From Candidatus Sivonenia alaskensis PMM_0068 (GTDB taxonomy: Bacteria > Cyanobacteriota > Cyanobacteriia > Gloeobacterales > PMM-0068), in NCBI GenBank assembly GCA_949127685.1, contig CASBPW010000108.1:1-13011 (forward strand): DNA of 13,011 nucleotides, written 5' to 3'. The translations under genes and the position numbers were made by a program. This document shows, one piece after another, positions 6,266 through 13,011 of this stretch (position 1 is the first letter of the stretch; the number at the start of each line of letters is the position of its first letter). The notes beneath the pieces are model-generated. The model was not told where the DNA came from and made no database searches. It saw nothing but the letters and a program-made list of their open reading frames with translations.

Positions 6266-6619
6266 ATGGTCCGTGTAAAGAGGGGCAATGTTGCCCGCAA
6301 ACGTCGTAAGAAGGTCCTCAAAATAGCCAAAGGCTATGTGGGCTCTCACTCCAAATTGTTCCGTGCTGCCAATCAACAGGTGATGAAGGCGCTGAAGTAT
6401 GCCTACCGTCACCGTCGGGAGCGCAAACGCGAGTTCCGCCGCCTATGGATTACCCGCATCAACGCGGCTGCTCGCACAGAGGGGCTTGCCTATAGCCGTC
6501 TCATCGATGGATTGACTAAGGCTCGGGTAGGACTGAACAGAAAGATGTTGGCCCAGATGGCTATTCTGGACCCCCAAGCTTTTTCTCAGGTTACAACGAT
6601 TGCTAAGAACAGTCTCTAA
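6266..6619 (+). CDS. rplT: 50S ribosomal protein L20
   Basis: The 117-residue product starts MVRVKRGNVARKRRKK and continues with KIAKGYVGSHSKLFRAANQQ and the helical RNA-binding block HRRERKREFRRLWITRINAA. The globular C-terminal part is YSRLIDGLTKA and LNRKMLAQMAI. These match bacterial L20, an early 23S rRNA assembly protein. ATG 6266 is preceded by AGGAG with 10-base spacing. The last 20 bases overlap the TTG start of the next gene in another frame, so the substrate-binding protein is probably co-transcribed and translationally coupled. Confidence 0.97.
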   Translation: MVRVKRGNVARKRRKKVLKIAKGYVGSHSKLFRAANQQVMKALKYAYRHRRERKREFRRLWITRINAAARTEGLAYSRLIDGLTKARVGLNRKMLAQMAILDPQAFSQVTTIAKNSL

Positions 6620-7433
6620 ACCGACGTTGAGTTTGTGGAAGTATCTAGGGACTGTCTTTTTGGTTTGTGTATTGCTGACCCCTTGGGCCTCTGCACGTCC
6701 CCTTGAGCGCATAAGACAGTCCGGAAAAATTAAAGTAGCTATTTCAGCCCTGCAGCCCATGAATCGGTTGCAGGGCTTTGAATTGGATCTAGCGCGTAAA
6801 TTAGCAGAGGAACTGTTGGGAGATGCTCAAGCGCTGGAGCTTTTGCCTGCCCGTAGCGAAGAGCGTTTAGCCTGGGTAGAAAAGGAACGCGTCGATATGG
6901 CCATTGCCCAGGTAAGTATTACGCCCGAACGGACTAAAATTGTTGATTTTAGTCCGCCTTATTATCAAGGAGGGCAAGGTTTTGTCTTCCCGAAAAATAT
7001 GCCCATACAGCGACTCTCAGATCTCAATGATCGGAAGGTCGCAGTTCTTGAAAAATCTAGCTCTGCCCTTTTACTGGCAGCGTTATTACCTAAAGCTATC
7101 CAAGTTCCGGCTACTTCTTACCAGCAAGGATTTGAGCAACTGCTGACAGGTTCGGTCCAAGTATTCACGGGAGACGATAATGTTTTGATAGAGTGGCTAG
7201 CTACCCAGCCTAACTATCGATTACTCCCACAGCGTATGGGATACTATAGTTTTGCGATTGCTTTGCCTAAGGGTTTAGCCTCTGCTTCTTGGCGTGCTTG
7301 GATTCAAGCTACCTTAGAAAAACTAGACCGCTCTGGATGGCTAGAGGAGCGCAGAAAGTATTGGCAACTTTCAACCGACTTAGCGTCAAACTATGATGAA
7401 GCTAAATACAAATCTAAGGGTAAGTTACCATAG
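6600..7433 (+). CDS. secreted amino-acid-type solute-binding protein (SBP_bac_3 family)
   Basis: This 277-residue protein has an N-terminal signal peptide: basic n-region (R3, K7, K14), hydrophobic core (15-28), and a probable cut after ASA at 32. The mature part has the hallmarks of family-3 periplasmic binding proteins: GFELDLARKLAEELLG (59-74), DMAIAQVSITPERTKIVDFS (99-118) and PYYQGGQG. The LSDLNDRKVAVLEKSSS block starts the second lobe and AWIQATLEKLDRSGWLEERRKYW lies at the end. There is no lipobox cysteine at the cut site, so it is probably a free periplasmic protein. The loop before GFELD that often contributes ligand contacts is shortened. No permease or ATPase gene is nearby, so it is an orphan component or a sensor-like binding protein. 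The start is TTG 6600 inside rplT; TTG 6627 is an alternative that still leaves a signal peptide. Confidence 0.85.
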   Translation: MLRTVSKPTLSLWKYLGTVFLVCVLLTPWASARPLERIRQSGKIKVAISALQPMNRLQGFELDLARKLAEELLGDAQALELLPARSEERLAWVEKERVDMAIAQVSITPERTKIVDFSPPYYQGGQGFVFPKNMPIQRLSDLNDRKVAVLEKSSSALLLAALLPKAIQVPATSYQQGFEQLLTGSVQVFTGDDNVLIEWLATQPNYRLLPQRMGYYSFAIALPKGLASASWRAWIQATLEKLDRSGWLEERRKYWQLSTDLASNYDEAKYKSKGKLP

Positions 7434-7786
7434 GTATCGTTAACTTCTCCAAACTCTGGAGAATGGAAGGAGACAATTACCCCTCGTTCCATGCCCGTGT
7501 ATGTATCCGCGTGGCATCTTCCAGATCTAGGATTGAATTTTAGATAGACCCCGGTAGTTGCTAAAGATTCAATAGATTCAATTTCAGGCATGGGGGGTTC
7601 TTGGTCTAGCGCTTTCAGATAGGATTGCAGAACCAGCGCTGCCTGTGATGTAGTGTCTGCACAAATTCCGAAGATTTGATAGTCTGCCAGAGCAGATAAG
7701 GAAACCAAAGCTTCTCGAAGTTGTTCATGATTTGCTGAACTCGGATCTCTTAAAATTTTGTGCGCTTCCTCTGGACTAATAGACAT
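7391..7786 (-). CDS. DUF1824 family protein (cyanobacterial, unknown function)
   Basis: This 131-residue soluble protein contains the blocks DYQIFGICADT (35-45), GVYLKFNPRSGRCHADTYTG (about 78-97), GVIVSFHSPE and TYGNLPLDLYL. I recognise these as the DUF1824 pattern, a small family found almost only in cyanobacteria and of unknown function. The length is normal for the family. ATG 7786 is supported by TAGGA with good spacing on the minus strand. Its last 43 bases overlap the 3' end of the convergent solute-binding protein gene, so transcripts from the two strands share complementary tails. Confidence 0.85.
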   Translation of the reverse strand: MSISPEEAHKILRDPSSANHEQLREALVSLSALADYQIFGICADTTSQAALVLQSYLKALDQEPPMPEIESIESLATTGVYLKFNPRSGRCHADTYTGMERGVIVSFHSPEFGEVNDTYGNLPLDLYLASS

Positions 7787-7860
7787 AAACAGATTCCTAC
7801 GTAAGGGGTGACAAACATTCTAAAATCATAATTTGATTCACTTGGGCATAGGGTTGTATT

Positions 7861-7898
7861 GATAGAGTCTATCTAAATGCTTTAATGGCCTCATTATA
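7861..7898 (-). promoter_or_regulatory. candidate promoter and inverted repeat upstream of the DUF1824 gene
   Basis: On the minus strand a perfect TATAAT (7898-7893) lies about 105 bases before the DUF1824 start, without a good -35. Just downstream of it is the inverted repeat GATAGA-G-TCTATC (7861-7873), which could be an operator or leader element. The function is inferred. Confidence 0.3.
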
Positions 7899-7922
7899 TT
7901 GCTCTATGGAGTTTATCGATCG

Positions 7923-8930
7923 CTAAAATCTGACAACTACTTTGCCACAATTTTTCCCCTCAAGCAGGTATTTAACAGCGGTAGGAATAGATTCTATGCC
8001 GTTAAACTGAGTTGGATCGACAGCAACTCTGAGTTTGCCAGAGTAGAATAGTTTTAGTAAGCGATCACGTGCCTCAGCAGCATATTCTTGATAGAGCGGC
8101 ATAAGAAAACCACGTACAGAAGCAGCTTTCCAGAAAAGCTGCTCGTACATGCGAGGTCGCGTCACTTGCTCTAGATTTTTGCCATATTCGGAAATGAAAC
8201 CAACCACAACTAAACGTCCCCGAATTGCCAAGTTCTCTAGACAAACATCAAAAACTTCTTTACCAACACAATCAAAAACTAAATTAATGCCATTGGGATA
8301 TTCACGTTTGAGGACTCGATCAAGATTTTCTGTACGATAGTTGATAATGCGATCGCAGCCCAATTCTTTTAGCAACCCTGCTTTTTTTTCAGACCCACAA
8401 ATACCAATCACATGATTATCTGCTAGCTTCGCCAACTGCACGGCAAGATGACCTGTTCCTCCTGCTGCTGCTGTAACCAAGACTACTTCATTACTTTTCA
8501 TCTCCCCGACTTTTTCTAATGCCACTAAAGCGGATATACCTGTAGGCATTAAGGTTAATACTTCTGGGGTTGCTTCGCGGACTTTGACGGCAAGATTAGC
8601 ATCTATAACTTGATATTCGCGATAACCTCCTCCGCGCGCCGTAGTTACAACAGCATCACCAACTTGGAAAGCTTGAATATTTTCTCCCACAGCTGCCACT
8701 TCACCGACAGCTTCTACCCCCAAATCAAAAGGAGGAGTTAAGTTAACATAGGGGACTTTACCCTGGCAAAGTAGCGTATCAAAACCACTATTGATTCCAG
8801 CGAATTTATTTTGAATTAAAAGTTGACCAGCAGCAGGTTTGGTCATCGGAACTTTGACAATTTCAACTGCAGATTGAAACTCCTGGTTGAATTGCTTTGC
8901 TATTAATTTTCTGTAGGTTTTTGTGCTCAT
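7923..8930 (-). CDS. medium-chain dehydrogenase/reductase, zinc-free quinone/enone reductase type
   Basis: This 335-residue cytoplasmic NAD(P)H oxidoreductase belongs to the MDR superfamily. The GroES-like half holds FAGINSGFDTLLCQGKVP (43-60) and LGVEAVGEVAAVGENI. The Rossmann half has the quinone-reductase type dinucleotide loop TAAAGGTGHLAVQLAK (153-168). FDCVGKEVFD and WKAASVRGFLMPLY (267-280) follow, the latter resembling ZADH2/prostaglandin reductase 3 enzymes. The catalytic-zinc and four-cysteine structural-zinc signatures of alcohol dehydrogenases are absent, so it probably reduces an activated C=C or a quinone rather than oxidising an alcohol. ATG 8930 matches the family start; a TTG six bases upstream is the alternative. 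It lies 40 bases downstream of the hydroxylase gene on the same strand, probably co-transcribed, suggesting consecutive steps on one compound. Confidence 0.87.
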   Translation of the reverse strand: MSTKTYRKLIAKQFNQEFQSAVEIVKVPMTKPAAGQLLIQNKFAGINSGFDTLLCQGKVPYVNLTPPFDLGVEAVGEVAAVGENIQAFQVGDAVVTTARGGGYREYQVIDANLAVKVREATPEVLTLMPTGISALVALEKVGEMKSNEVVLVTAAAGGTGHLAVQLAKLADNHVIGICGSEKKAGLLKELGCDRIINYRTENLDRVLKREYPNGINLVFDCVGKEVFDVCLENLAIRGRLVVVGFISEYGKNLEQVTRPRMYEQLFWKAASVRGFLMPLYQEYAAEARDRLLKLFYSGKLRVAVDPTQFNGIESIPTAVKYLLEGKNCGKVVVRF

Positions 8931-8970
8931 TTCCAAATCTTAGGTTTACCTTACTGCTCAATTATTATTG

Positions 8971-9768
8971 TTAACCTAAAGCTTTATCCCACGCTAACTG
9001 ATGAGCTAAGCCGTACTTAATAAAATCTTCTTCTGGAGCTTGATCGCTTTTCCCAAAAACACCTAAACTGTAGGGATTATCATGCATACGTTGTGTGACT
9101 TGCTCTTGTTCAAATCGCATCACTTCTTCTCTAGGTTGATCTGGTTTAAAAAAGTCCACGACCAAAACGGTTCTGTCATAATTGGTGTAATTATGCGGAG
9201 CGTGTGGATAGCTGTGATCTAAAATCAGGAATTTTCCTTCATGCCAATAAAGCTTATCGTGGCATATTTTCATGGCTATATCTCCCTCGGGTACAATCAA
9301 TCCTAGATAACCACGATTCATATGAGGGTTAAAGTTCACATGCAGCTTAATATCTAAGCCTGGATGGAATGTACCAAAATAGACGTTTCTGACAATCTCA
9401 TCAGCAATCGAGTTGACTTTTACAATTGCTTTAGTCAAATTTGGAAAATATTTCTTTCTTAATATAAGTGCATTTTCTGATGCATCATCGGTCCCATAAT
9501 CAGGATATTCTATGTGATGCAATTGAATATATTCTTCAATAAATTTACCTTGAAATAAGATACCAAAAGCACTGTATTTAGAATTACCTTTGGTTTTAAT
9601 CGTTTTACTTTTAGGGCCTAAAATATCATAAGTGAATTTTAACTCTTCATCAGAGGCATAATTATTGAAGTGGGTAAACTCATCTCTAATCATTTTCCAG
9701 CTATCTTGAAGGCTTTTGAGAAAAGGAAATTGCTCTGGATTCAGATGGTATTCATTAAAAGTTTCCAT
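8971..9768 (-). CDS. aspartyl/asparaginyl beta-hydroxylase-family dioxygenase
   Basis: This 265-residue protein has a C-terminal double-stranded beta-helix of the Asp_Arg_Hydrox type. IKLHVNFNPHMNRGYLGLIV (from 140) aligns with the family's first iron-ligand strand (H143). YWHEGKFLILDHSYPHAPHN (174-193) carries the second iron histidine, H189, and N193. YDRTVLVVDF (197-206) carries R199, the expected 2-oxoglutarate anchor. Members use Fe(II), O2 and 2-oxoglutarate to hydroxylate aspartate, asparagine or arginine side chains, free or in peptides. The N-terminal about 130 residues are helical and unassigned. The gene is visibly more AT-rich than the left-hand genes, suggesting transfer. It heads a two-gene unit with the reductase and has its own promoter. 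The family is well supported; the substrate is unknown. Confidence 0.85.
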   Translation of the reverse strand: METFNEYHLNPEQFPFLKSLQDSWKMIRDEFTHFNNYASDEELKFTYDILGPKSKTIKTKGNSKYSAFGILFQGKFIEEYIQLHHIEYPDYGTDDASENALILRKKYFPNLTKAIVKVNSIADEIVRNVYFGTFHPGLDIKLHVNFNPHMNRGYLGLIVPEGDIAMKICHDKLYWHEGKFLILDHSYPHAPHNYTNYDRTVLVVDFFKPDQPREEVMRFEQEQVTQRMHDNPYSLGVFGKSDQAPEEDFIKYGLAHQLAWDKALG

Positions 9769-9815
9769 TTTCTTTTCTCTGAAAGGTGATTGAATAAGTG
9801 TGCATTTATAAAGTG

Positions 9816-9843
9816 AATATAATAAACATCTTTAACGACTCAA
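9816..9843 (-). promoter_or_regulatory. sigma-70 promoter for the hydroxylase-reductase pair
   Basis: On the minus strand TTGAGT (9843-9838) is followed after 16 bases by TATATT (9821-9816). Transcription would start near 9808, about 40 bases before the hydroxylase ATG. The Shine-Dalgarno there is weak (AGAGAAAAG). Confidence 0.55.
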
Positions 9844-9928
9844 ATTAGTGAAGGCAGATAATCTTGACCTCAGCACAAGCAGCTTGAAACCGTCCGCTGA
9901 ATTTGAATAGCGCGCTCACACTGCGCCG

Positions 9929-10225
9929 TTAGAAGAAGTACCCCGCCAACCAACGCTCATAAGAATCATGGCTTTCGCCACTATGTCTGCCTGCTAATAA
10001 CCCTTCAACCCCAATATGTTCATCCAAGTCAACCCATTCAATTGCATTACCGTCTCCTAAGAGTTGCCAGTTTTGCCGTTCTGCCTAAGAAGCGCGCAAC
10101 AAGCGTGGATACTAAGATAAAGGAACAATTAAACTTTGTCCATCAATCAAATCCACAATTAACTGCTCGTCTGTCACTCTGACTTGGGCTGCGAGGGGTT
10201 CTGTCTCAAGGGTCAAAGTAGTCAT
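9929..10225 (-). pseudogene. DUF2442-family gene, broken by two in-frame TAG codons
   Basis: The minus-strand frame from ATG 10225 to TAA 9929 encodes 98 positions with a full DUF2442 layout: VRVTDEQLIVDLIDGQSLIVPLS, then YPRLLRAS, AERQNWQLLGDGNAIEW, and VDLDEHIGVEGLLAGRHSGES. It is interrupted by TAG at codon 38 (10114-10112), where the family usually has tryptophan (PLSWYPRL), and by TAG at codon 47 (10087-10085), perhaps an original glutamine CAG. No frameshift is visible. Its start overlaps the end of the DUF4160 remnant by 20 bases, the common arrangement for this small gene pair, which is sometimes proposed to be toxin-antitoxin-like. Most likely dead in a normal genetic code. Confidence 0.82.
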
Positions 10226-10454
10226 GCCAAGCCTCCAAAACTGTTTGTTCGTGTTCCTCCACCAGCCGAGAAATGTCGTTTAATTCATGGTCTTTGAACC
10301 CTCGATTCTTTGCCAGTGAAACAGGACTAAGCTAAAACTTAACCAACTGCCGATCGCGCTTAACATGAATATGAGCAGGCTCGCCTCTATCAGAACTGAA
10401 AAAGATGAAACTGTAGGGACCAACTTGAAGAATTGTAGGCTTTGGGGAGGGCAC
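10206..10454 (-). pseudogene. DUF4160-family gene, broken by one in-frame TAG codon
   Basis: The minus-strand frame from GTG 10454 to TGA 10206 spans 82 positions and reads as a complete DUF4160 protein: PTILQVGPYSFIFFSSDRGE, PAHIHVKRD, LVKF-stop-LSPVSLAKNRGF, and ELNDISRLVEEHEQTVLEAW ending HDYFDP. The stop is TAG at codon 41 (10334-10332), where the family normally has tryptophan (KFWL). The rest of the frame has no lesion. The start codon is uncertain because GTG is the only candidate next to the conserved N-terminus. It is the upstream partner of the DUF2442 remnant. Confidence 0.82.
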
Positions 10455-10710
10455 TACTTATCTGTTCCCAGCTTAACCTGCAACTACATCTAGAAATCAG
10501 TTCCTCCAGATAGAGGCGGATTTGGCGCACACTTACTGACCTGACCGATACTCAACTTCCAGGATGCCCAGGGAGTACGCTATCATCCCCTAAGGGAAGA
10601 GGCGCAGCGCAAGCTTTCTGGTCAACTCGCACTTGGGTGGAACGAAGCTTCTCTGTAGAGTTCTGTCTAGCACAATGGGAGCAATCGCTTTTCAATTTAG
10701 CGTGAGGTCT
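10455..10710. other. gap upstream of the amidohydrolase gene
   Basis: No confident gene. A start-less plus-strand frame at 10545-10658 (NFQDAQGVRYHPLREEAQRK, ending at TAG) reads like the C-terminal tail of a protein and may be a gene remnant; family not identified. The promoter of the amidohydrolase should lie here. The best pair I find, TTGGGT (10633-10638) and TAGAGT (10656-10661) with a 17-base spacer, is weak. Confidence 0.4.
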
Positions 10711-12183
10711 ATGGTGTCTGAGTCTCCCGTATTAGATCTAATTATCAAAAATGTGCAGGTAGTTCGTCCCGATCATGAGGCTGTCGAACTACTCGATCTG
10801 GGCATTAAGGATGGAAAATTTGCTCAGATTGCTCATGATATTAGCCCAGACCTAGGCAAAGAAGTATTTGATGCCCAACATCTGCTGGGCTTTCCTGGAG
10901 TCGTGGATGCCCATATGCACATCGGTATCTATCAACCTCTCGATCGAGATGCTGTGACGGAAAGCAAGGCTGCTGCAATAGGAGGGGTGACTACCAGCCT
11001 GAATTACATCCGTACAGGACAGTATTATCTCAACAAAGGCGGTTCCTACAGAAATTTCTTCCCAGAAGTATTGGCGTTATCTAAAGGGAACTTTTTTGTA
11101 GACTACGGTTATCATATTGCCCCGATTAGTGCGACTCATATCGATGAGATGCAGATGCTATTTGAGGAGTATGGGATTGGATCGTTCAAAATTTTTATGT
11201 TTTACGGCGGCTATGGTTTGCATGGACTCTCTGACCAACAAAACCTCTTTTTGATGATTAACAAAGAGGAAAGGTATGACTTTGCTCACTTTGAATTCAT
11301 CATGCGCGGTCTAACCAAGCTTAGAGAATTACATCCAGAAGCAAGCGATCGCATTAGTCTCAGTCTCCATTGCGAAGTAGCAGAAATTCTCAACGCCTAC
11401 ACCAAAATTGTTCAGCAAGACTCTACCCTCACAGGTTTAAAAGCCTACAGTGCAGCACGTCCGCCCCATTCTGAAGGCTTAGCCATCTGTATTGCTTCCT
11501 ACTTGGCGCACGAAACTAATTGTCTCAATATCAATTTATTACACCTCAGTTCTCGCAAAGCAATAGAAGCGGCTTTGATGATGCAAACAGTCTTTCCGCA
11601 CATCAATTTTCGACGAGAAGTAACAGTTGGACACCTTTTGTTAGATGTAGATACGCCTACCGGCAAATGGGCAAAAGTGAACCCACCGATTCGTCCCCGT
11701 GCCGATGTTGAATACCTTTGGCAAGCTGTACTCGGTCGCCAAGTCGATTGGATTGTCAGCGATCACGCCTGTTGTTCGGCTGAGAAGAAAGCTAGTCTAA
11801 AAGAACCGAATAATATTTGGCTGGCTAAATCTGGCTTTGGTGGTACAGAATACCTCCTTTCTGGAGTATTTAGAGAAGGTAGTAAGCGCGGTATGTCCTA
11901 CCATCATATGGCTGAGCTATTAAGCTGGAATCCTGCTCAACGGTTTGGATTAAATTCTAAAGGTAATATCGCAGTTGGTTATGATTCCGATTTGGTGCTG
12001 CTAGACCCCAAGGAAACCTTTGTTGTACGGGCGTCAGAGTCGGAGTCCCAGCAAGGCTACACGCCATTTGAAGGATTGGAATTAACCGGACGAGTCAAAA
12101 CCACCTTTTTGCGAGGGAGAAGAATTTACGATCGAGGACAGATACTCGGTGTTCCCAGTGGACTTTATGTAAACCGCAGATGA
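10711..12183 (+). CDS. hydantoinase/dihydropyrimidinase-type amidohydrolase
   Basis: This 490-residue cytoplasmic metal-dependent cyclic amidohydrolase has a complete binuclear site: HMH at 68-70, the lysine expected to be carboxylated in SFKIFM (K160), H220 in SLHCEV, H278 in LLHLSS and D351 in VSDHAC. The small beta domain at both ends is present (DLIIKNVQVVRP near 9-20; VGYDSDLVLLDPKETFVV near 422-439). The family opens cyclic amides such as hydantoins, dihydropyrimidines, allantoin or dihydroorotate. The replacement of the family's usual HAE-type strand by HCEV and the C-terminal lid sequences fit no subtype I can name, so the substrate is open. ATG 10711 (or GTG 10714), behind GAGGT, is preferred over the upstream TTG 10633 because the family fold begins here. 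The BKACE gene follows 67 bases downstream. Confidence 0.88.
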   Translation: MVSESPVLDLIIKNVQVVRPDHEAVELLDLGIKDGKFAQIAHDISPDLGKEVFDAQHLLGFPGVVDAHMHIGIYQPLDRDAVTESKAAAIGGVTTSLNYIRTGQYYLNKGGSYRNFFPEVLALSKGNFFVDYGYHIAPISATHIDEMQMLFEEYGIGSFKIFMFYGGYGLHGLSDQQNLFLMINKEERYDFAHFEFIMRGLTKLRELHPEASDRISLSLHCEVAEILNAYTKIVQQDSTLTGLKAYSAARPPHSEGLAICIASYLAHETNCLNINLLHLSSRKAIEAALMMQTVFPHINFRREVTVGHLLLDVDTPTGKWAKVNPPIRPRADVEYLWQAVLGRQVDWIVSDHACCSAEKKASLKEPNNIWLAKSGFGGTEYLLSGVFREGSKRGMSYHHMAELLSWNPAQRFGLNSKGNIAVGYDSDLVLLDPKETFVVRASESESQQGYTPFEGLELTGRVKTTFLRGRRIYDRGQILGVPSGLYVNRR

Positions 12184-12250
12184 AAGCAGCACGTATTCAT
12201 GACTACCCAAATAGACAAATAAATTTGCCTACCAACTTAGGAGTAAGCCA

Positions 12251-13011
12251 ATGAACGAAAAATTACCCCTTATTATTGAGTGTCGTTGTAACGAAATAGC
12301 CTATCGCGGGGACAATCCTGCTTTCCCTTACAGTCCAAAAGAGATCATCCGCGAAGCAGTTCGTGCTTGGGACGCAGGGGCTTCGATTTTCCATTGGCAC
12401 GGGCGAGACCCAGAGAGCGGGAAACCGCGCAACGAAGTTGAACTCTATCTCGAAGTGATACAGGGAGTTCGCGAACAGACGGATCTCCTCATCCATCCGA
12501 CCCTTGGCTACATTACACAGAACCGGGTAGAGGACCGCGTCCGGCATATCTTGGCAGTGAACGACGATCCAGTGCTGCGGGTTGACATGGTACCGGTGGA
12601 TTTCGGGTCACTCAACGCAGACTTCTGGAATCCCCAGGCGAAACAGTTCACTACCTATGACCAAGTGTATGTTAATACCCGTGCTAACCTCATGGCGGTA
12701 CTTGAAGTATTCAAAGAACACAATCTCTACGTCAGTTCAGTCTGTTGGGACGTGGGGCAAATGCGAACAGCACGGTGCTTCCAGGAAATGGGACTTCTTC
12801 CACGAGAAACGCTTTGGGAGTTTGTCTTTACGGGGGAAGTGATGCCATCTGGAGCGGCGGCGACTATCTCGGGTTTGCAGGCGTTCGTGGCTGAGGTTCC
12901 TGCGGGTAACCAATGGCTGGCACTTTGCTGGAATGGAGACGTGATGAGGGTGGCAGCCTGGGCCATCACGCTGGGCGGACACGTCGGAATTGGCCTTGGA
13001 GACTATTCTTA
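12251..13011 (+). CDS. BKACE (DUF849) beta-keto acid cleavage enzyme, 3' end outside the window
   Basis: The frame from ATG 12251 stays open to the window edge: 253 residues, with perhaps 20-60 missing. TTAGGAG eight bases upstream fixes the start. The TIM-barrel features of beta-keto acid cleavage enzymes are present: PYSPKEIIREAVRAWDAGAS (from 27), the zinc-binding H48-x-H50 in FHWHGRDPESGKP, IHPTLGY (81-87) and the closing GGHVGIGLGDYS (242-253). Known members (such as Kce of lysine fermentation) condense a beta-keto acid with acetyl-CoA and release acetoacetate plus a new CoA ester. In Kce a glutamate in the motif VGLED is a third zinc ligand; here the corresponding stretch is IGLGD, so the ligand or subfamily may differ. 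It is probably in an operon with the amidohydrolase. The 3' part looks more GC-rich than the preceding genes. Confidence 0.88.
   Translation, partial: MNEKLPLIIECRCNEIAYRGDNPAFPYSPKEIIREAVRAWDAGASIFHWHGRDPESGKPRNEVELYLEVIQGVREQTDLLIHPTLGYITQNRVEDRVRHILAVNDDPVLRVDMVPVDFGSLNADFWNPQAKQFTTYDQVYVNTRANLMAVLEVFKEHNLYVSSVCWDVGQMRTARCFQEMGLLPRETLWEFVFTGEVMPSGAAATISGLQAFVAEVPAGNQWLALCWNGDVMRVAAWAITLGGHVGIGLGDYS

Noticed and set aside
9929..10454. Functional toxin-antitoxin pair in a recoded genetic code
   Set aside because: TAG ends normal genes here (ycf34, the DUF1824 gene, the reductase) and no suppressor tRNA is in the window, so pseudogenes are the default call.
10633..10710. N-terminal extension of the amidohydrolase from TTG 10633
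   Set aside because: The 26 extra residues match no family feature, the TTG lacks a Shine-Dalgarno, and GAGGT stands directly before ATG 10711/GTG 10714, where the conserved fold begins.
1..13011. CRISPR array, insertion sequence or prophage
   Set aside because: I saw no regularly spaced direct repeats, transposase or phage genes, and no terminal inverted repeats flanking the accessory part.

Overview
The window looks like a cyanobacterial chromosome of intermediate GC. The evidence is Ycf34 and a DUF1824 protein (both essentially cyanobacterial or plastid families), a short group-2 type sigma-70 factor, a cyanobacterial-style GT4 glycosyltransferase, and three copies of the cyanobacterial octamer GCGATCGC (HIP1; 4989-4996, 8349-8356, 11345-11352). 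The exact genus cannot be read from this sequence alone.

Left part (1-7800), largely core genome. A c-di-AMP (ydaO/yuaA-type) riboswitch aptamer at 174-293 precedes a GT4 glycosyltransferase resembling sucrose-phosphate synthase and MshA. A hairpin next to the start codon can bury part of the ribosome binding site, which suggests translational control. Then come tRNA-Leu(GAG) on the minus strand with an encoded CCA, ycf34, and, convergent with it, a histidyl-tRNA-synthetase-like protein best read as HisZ. A gap of about 770 bases leads to a sigma factor with an extended -10 promoter and a clean terminator. Next are a small conserved-looking unknown gene, rpmI-rplT without infC directly upstream, a periplasmic amino-acid-binding-type protein whose TTG start lies inside rplT, and a convergent, overlapping DUF1824 gene.

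Right part (7923-13011), accessory in character. A medium-chain reductase and an AT-rich aspartyl/asparaginyl beta-hydroxylase-family protein form a minus-strand pair. About 860 bases upstream of them hold the remains of a DUF4160/DUF2442 gene pair. Both frames are preserved over their full length but are broken by three in-frame stops, all TAG. Then, on the plus strand, a hydantoinase/dihydropyrimidinase-type amidohydrolase with a complete metal site is followed 67 bases later by a BKACE (DUF849, beta-keto acid cleavage) enzyme that runs off the window. The two plus-strand enzymes look like an operon for a small catabolic or specialised-metabolite route; the pathway cannot be named from this window.

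The most interesting points are the c-di-AMP riboswitch with its apparent RBS-masking platform on a glycosyltransferase, the amidohydrolase-BKACE unit beside a hydroxylase-reductase pair, and the amber-only interruptions of the DUF4160/DUF2442 pair.
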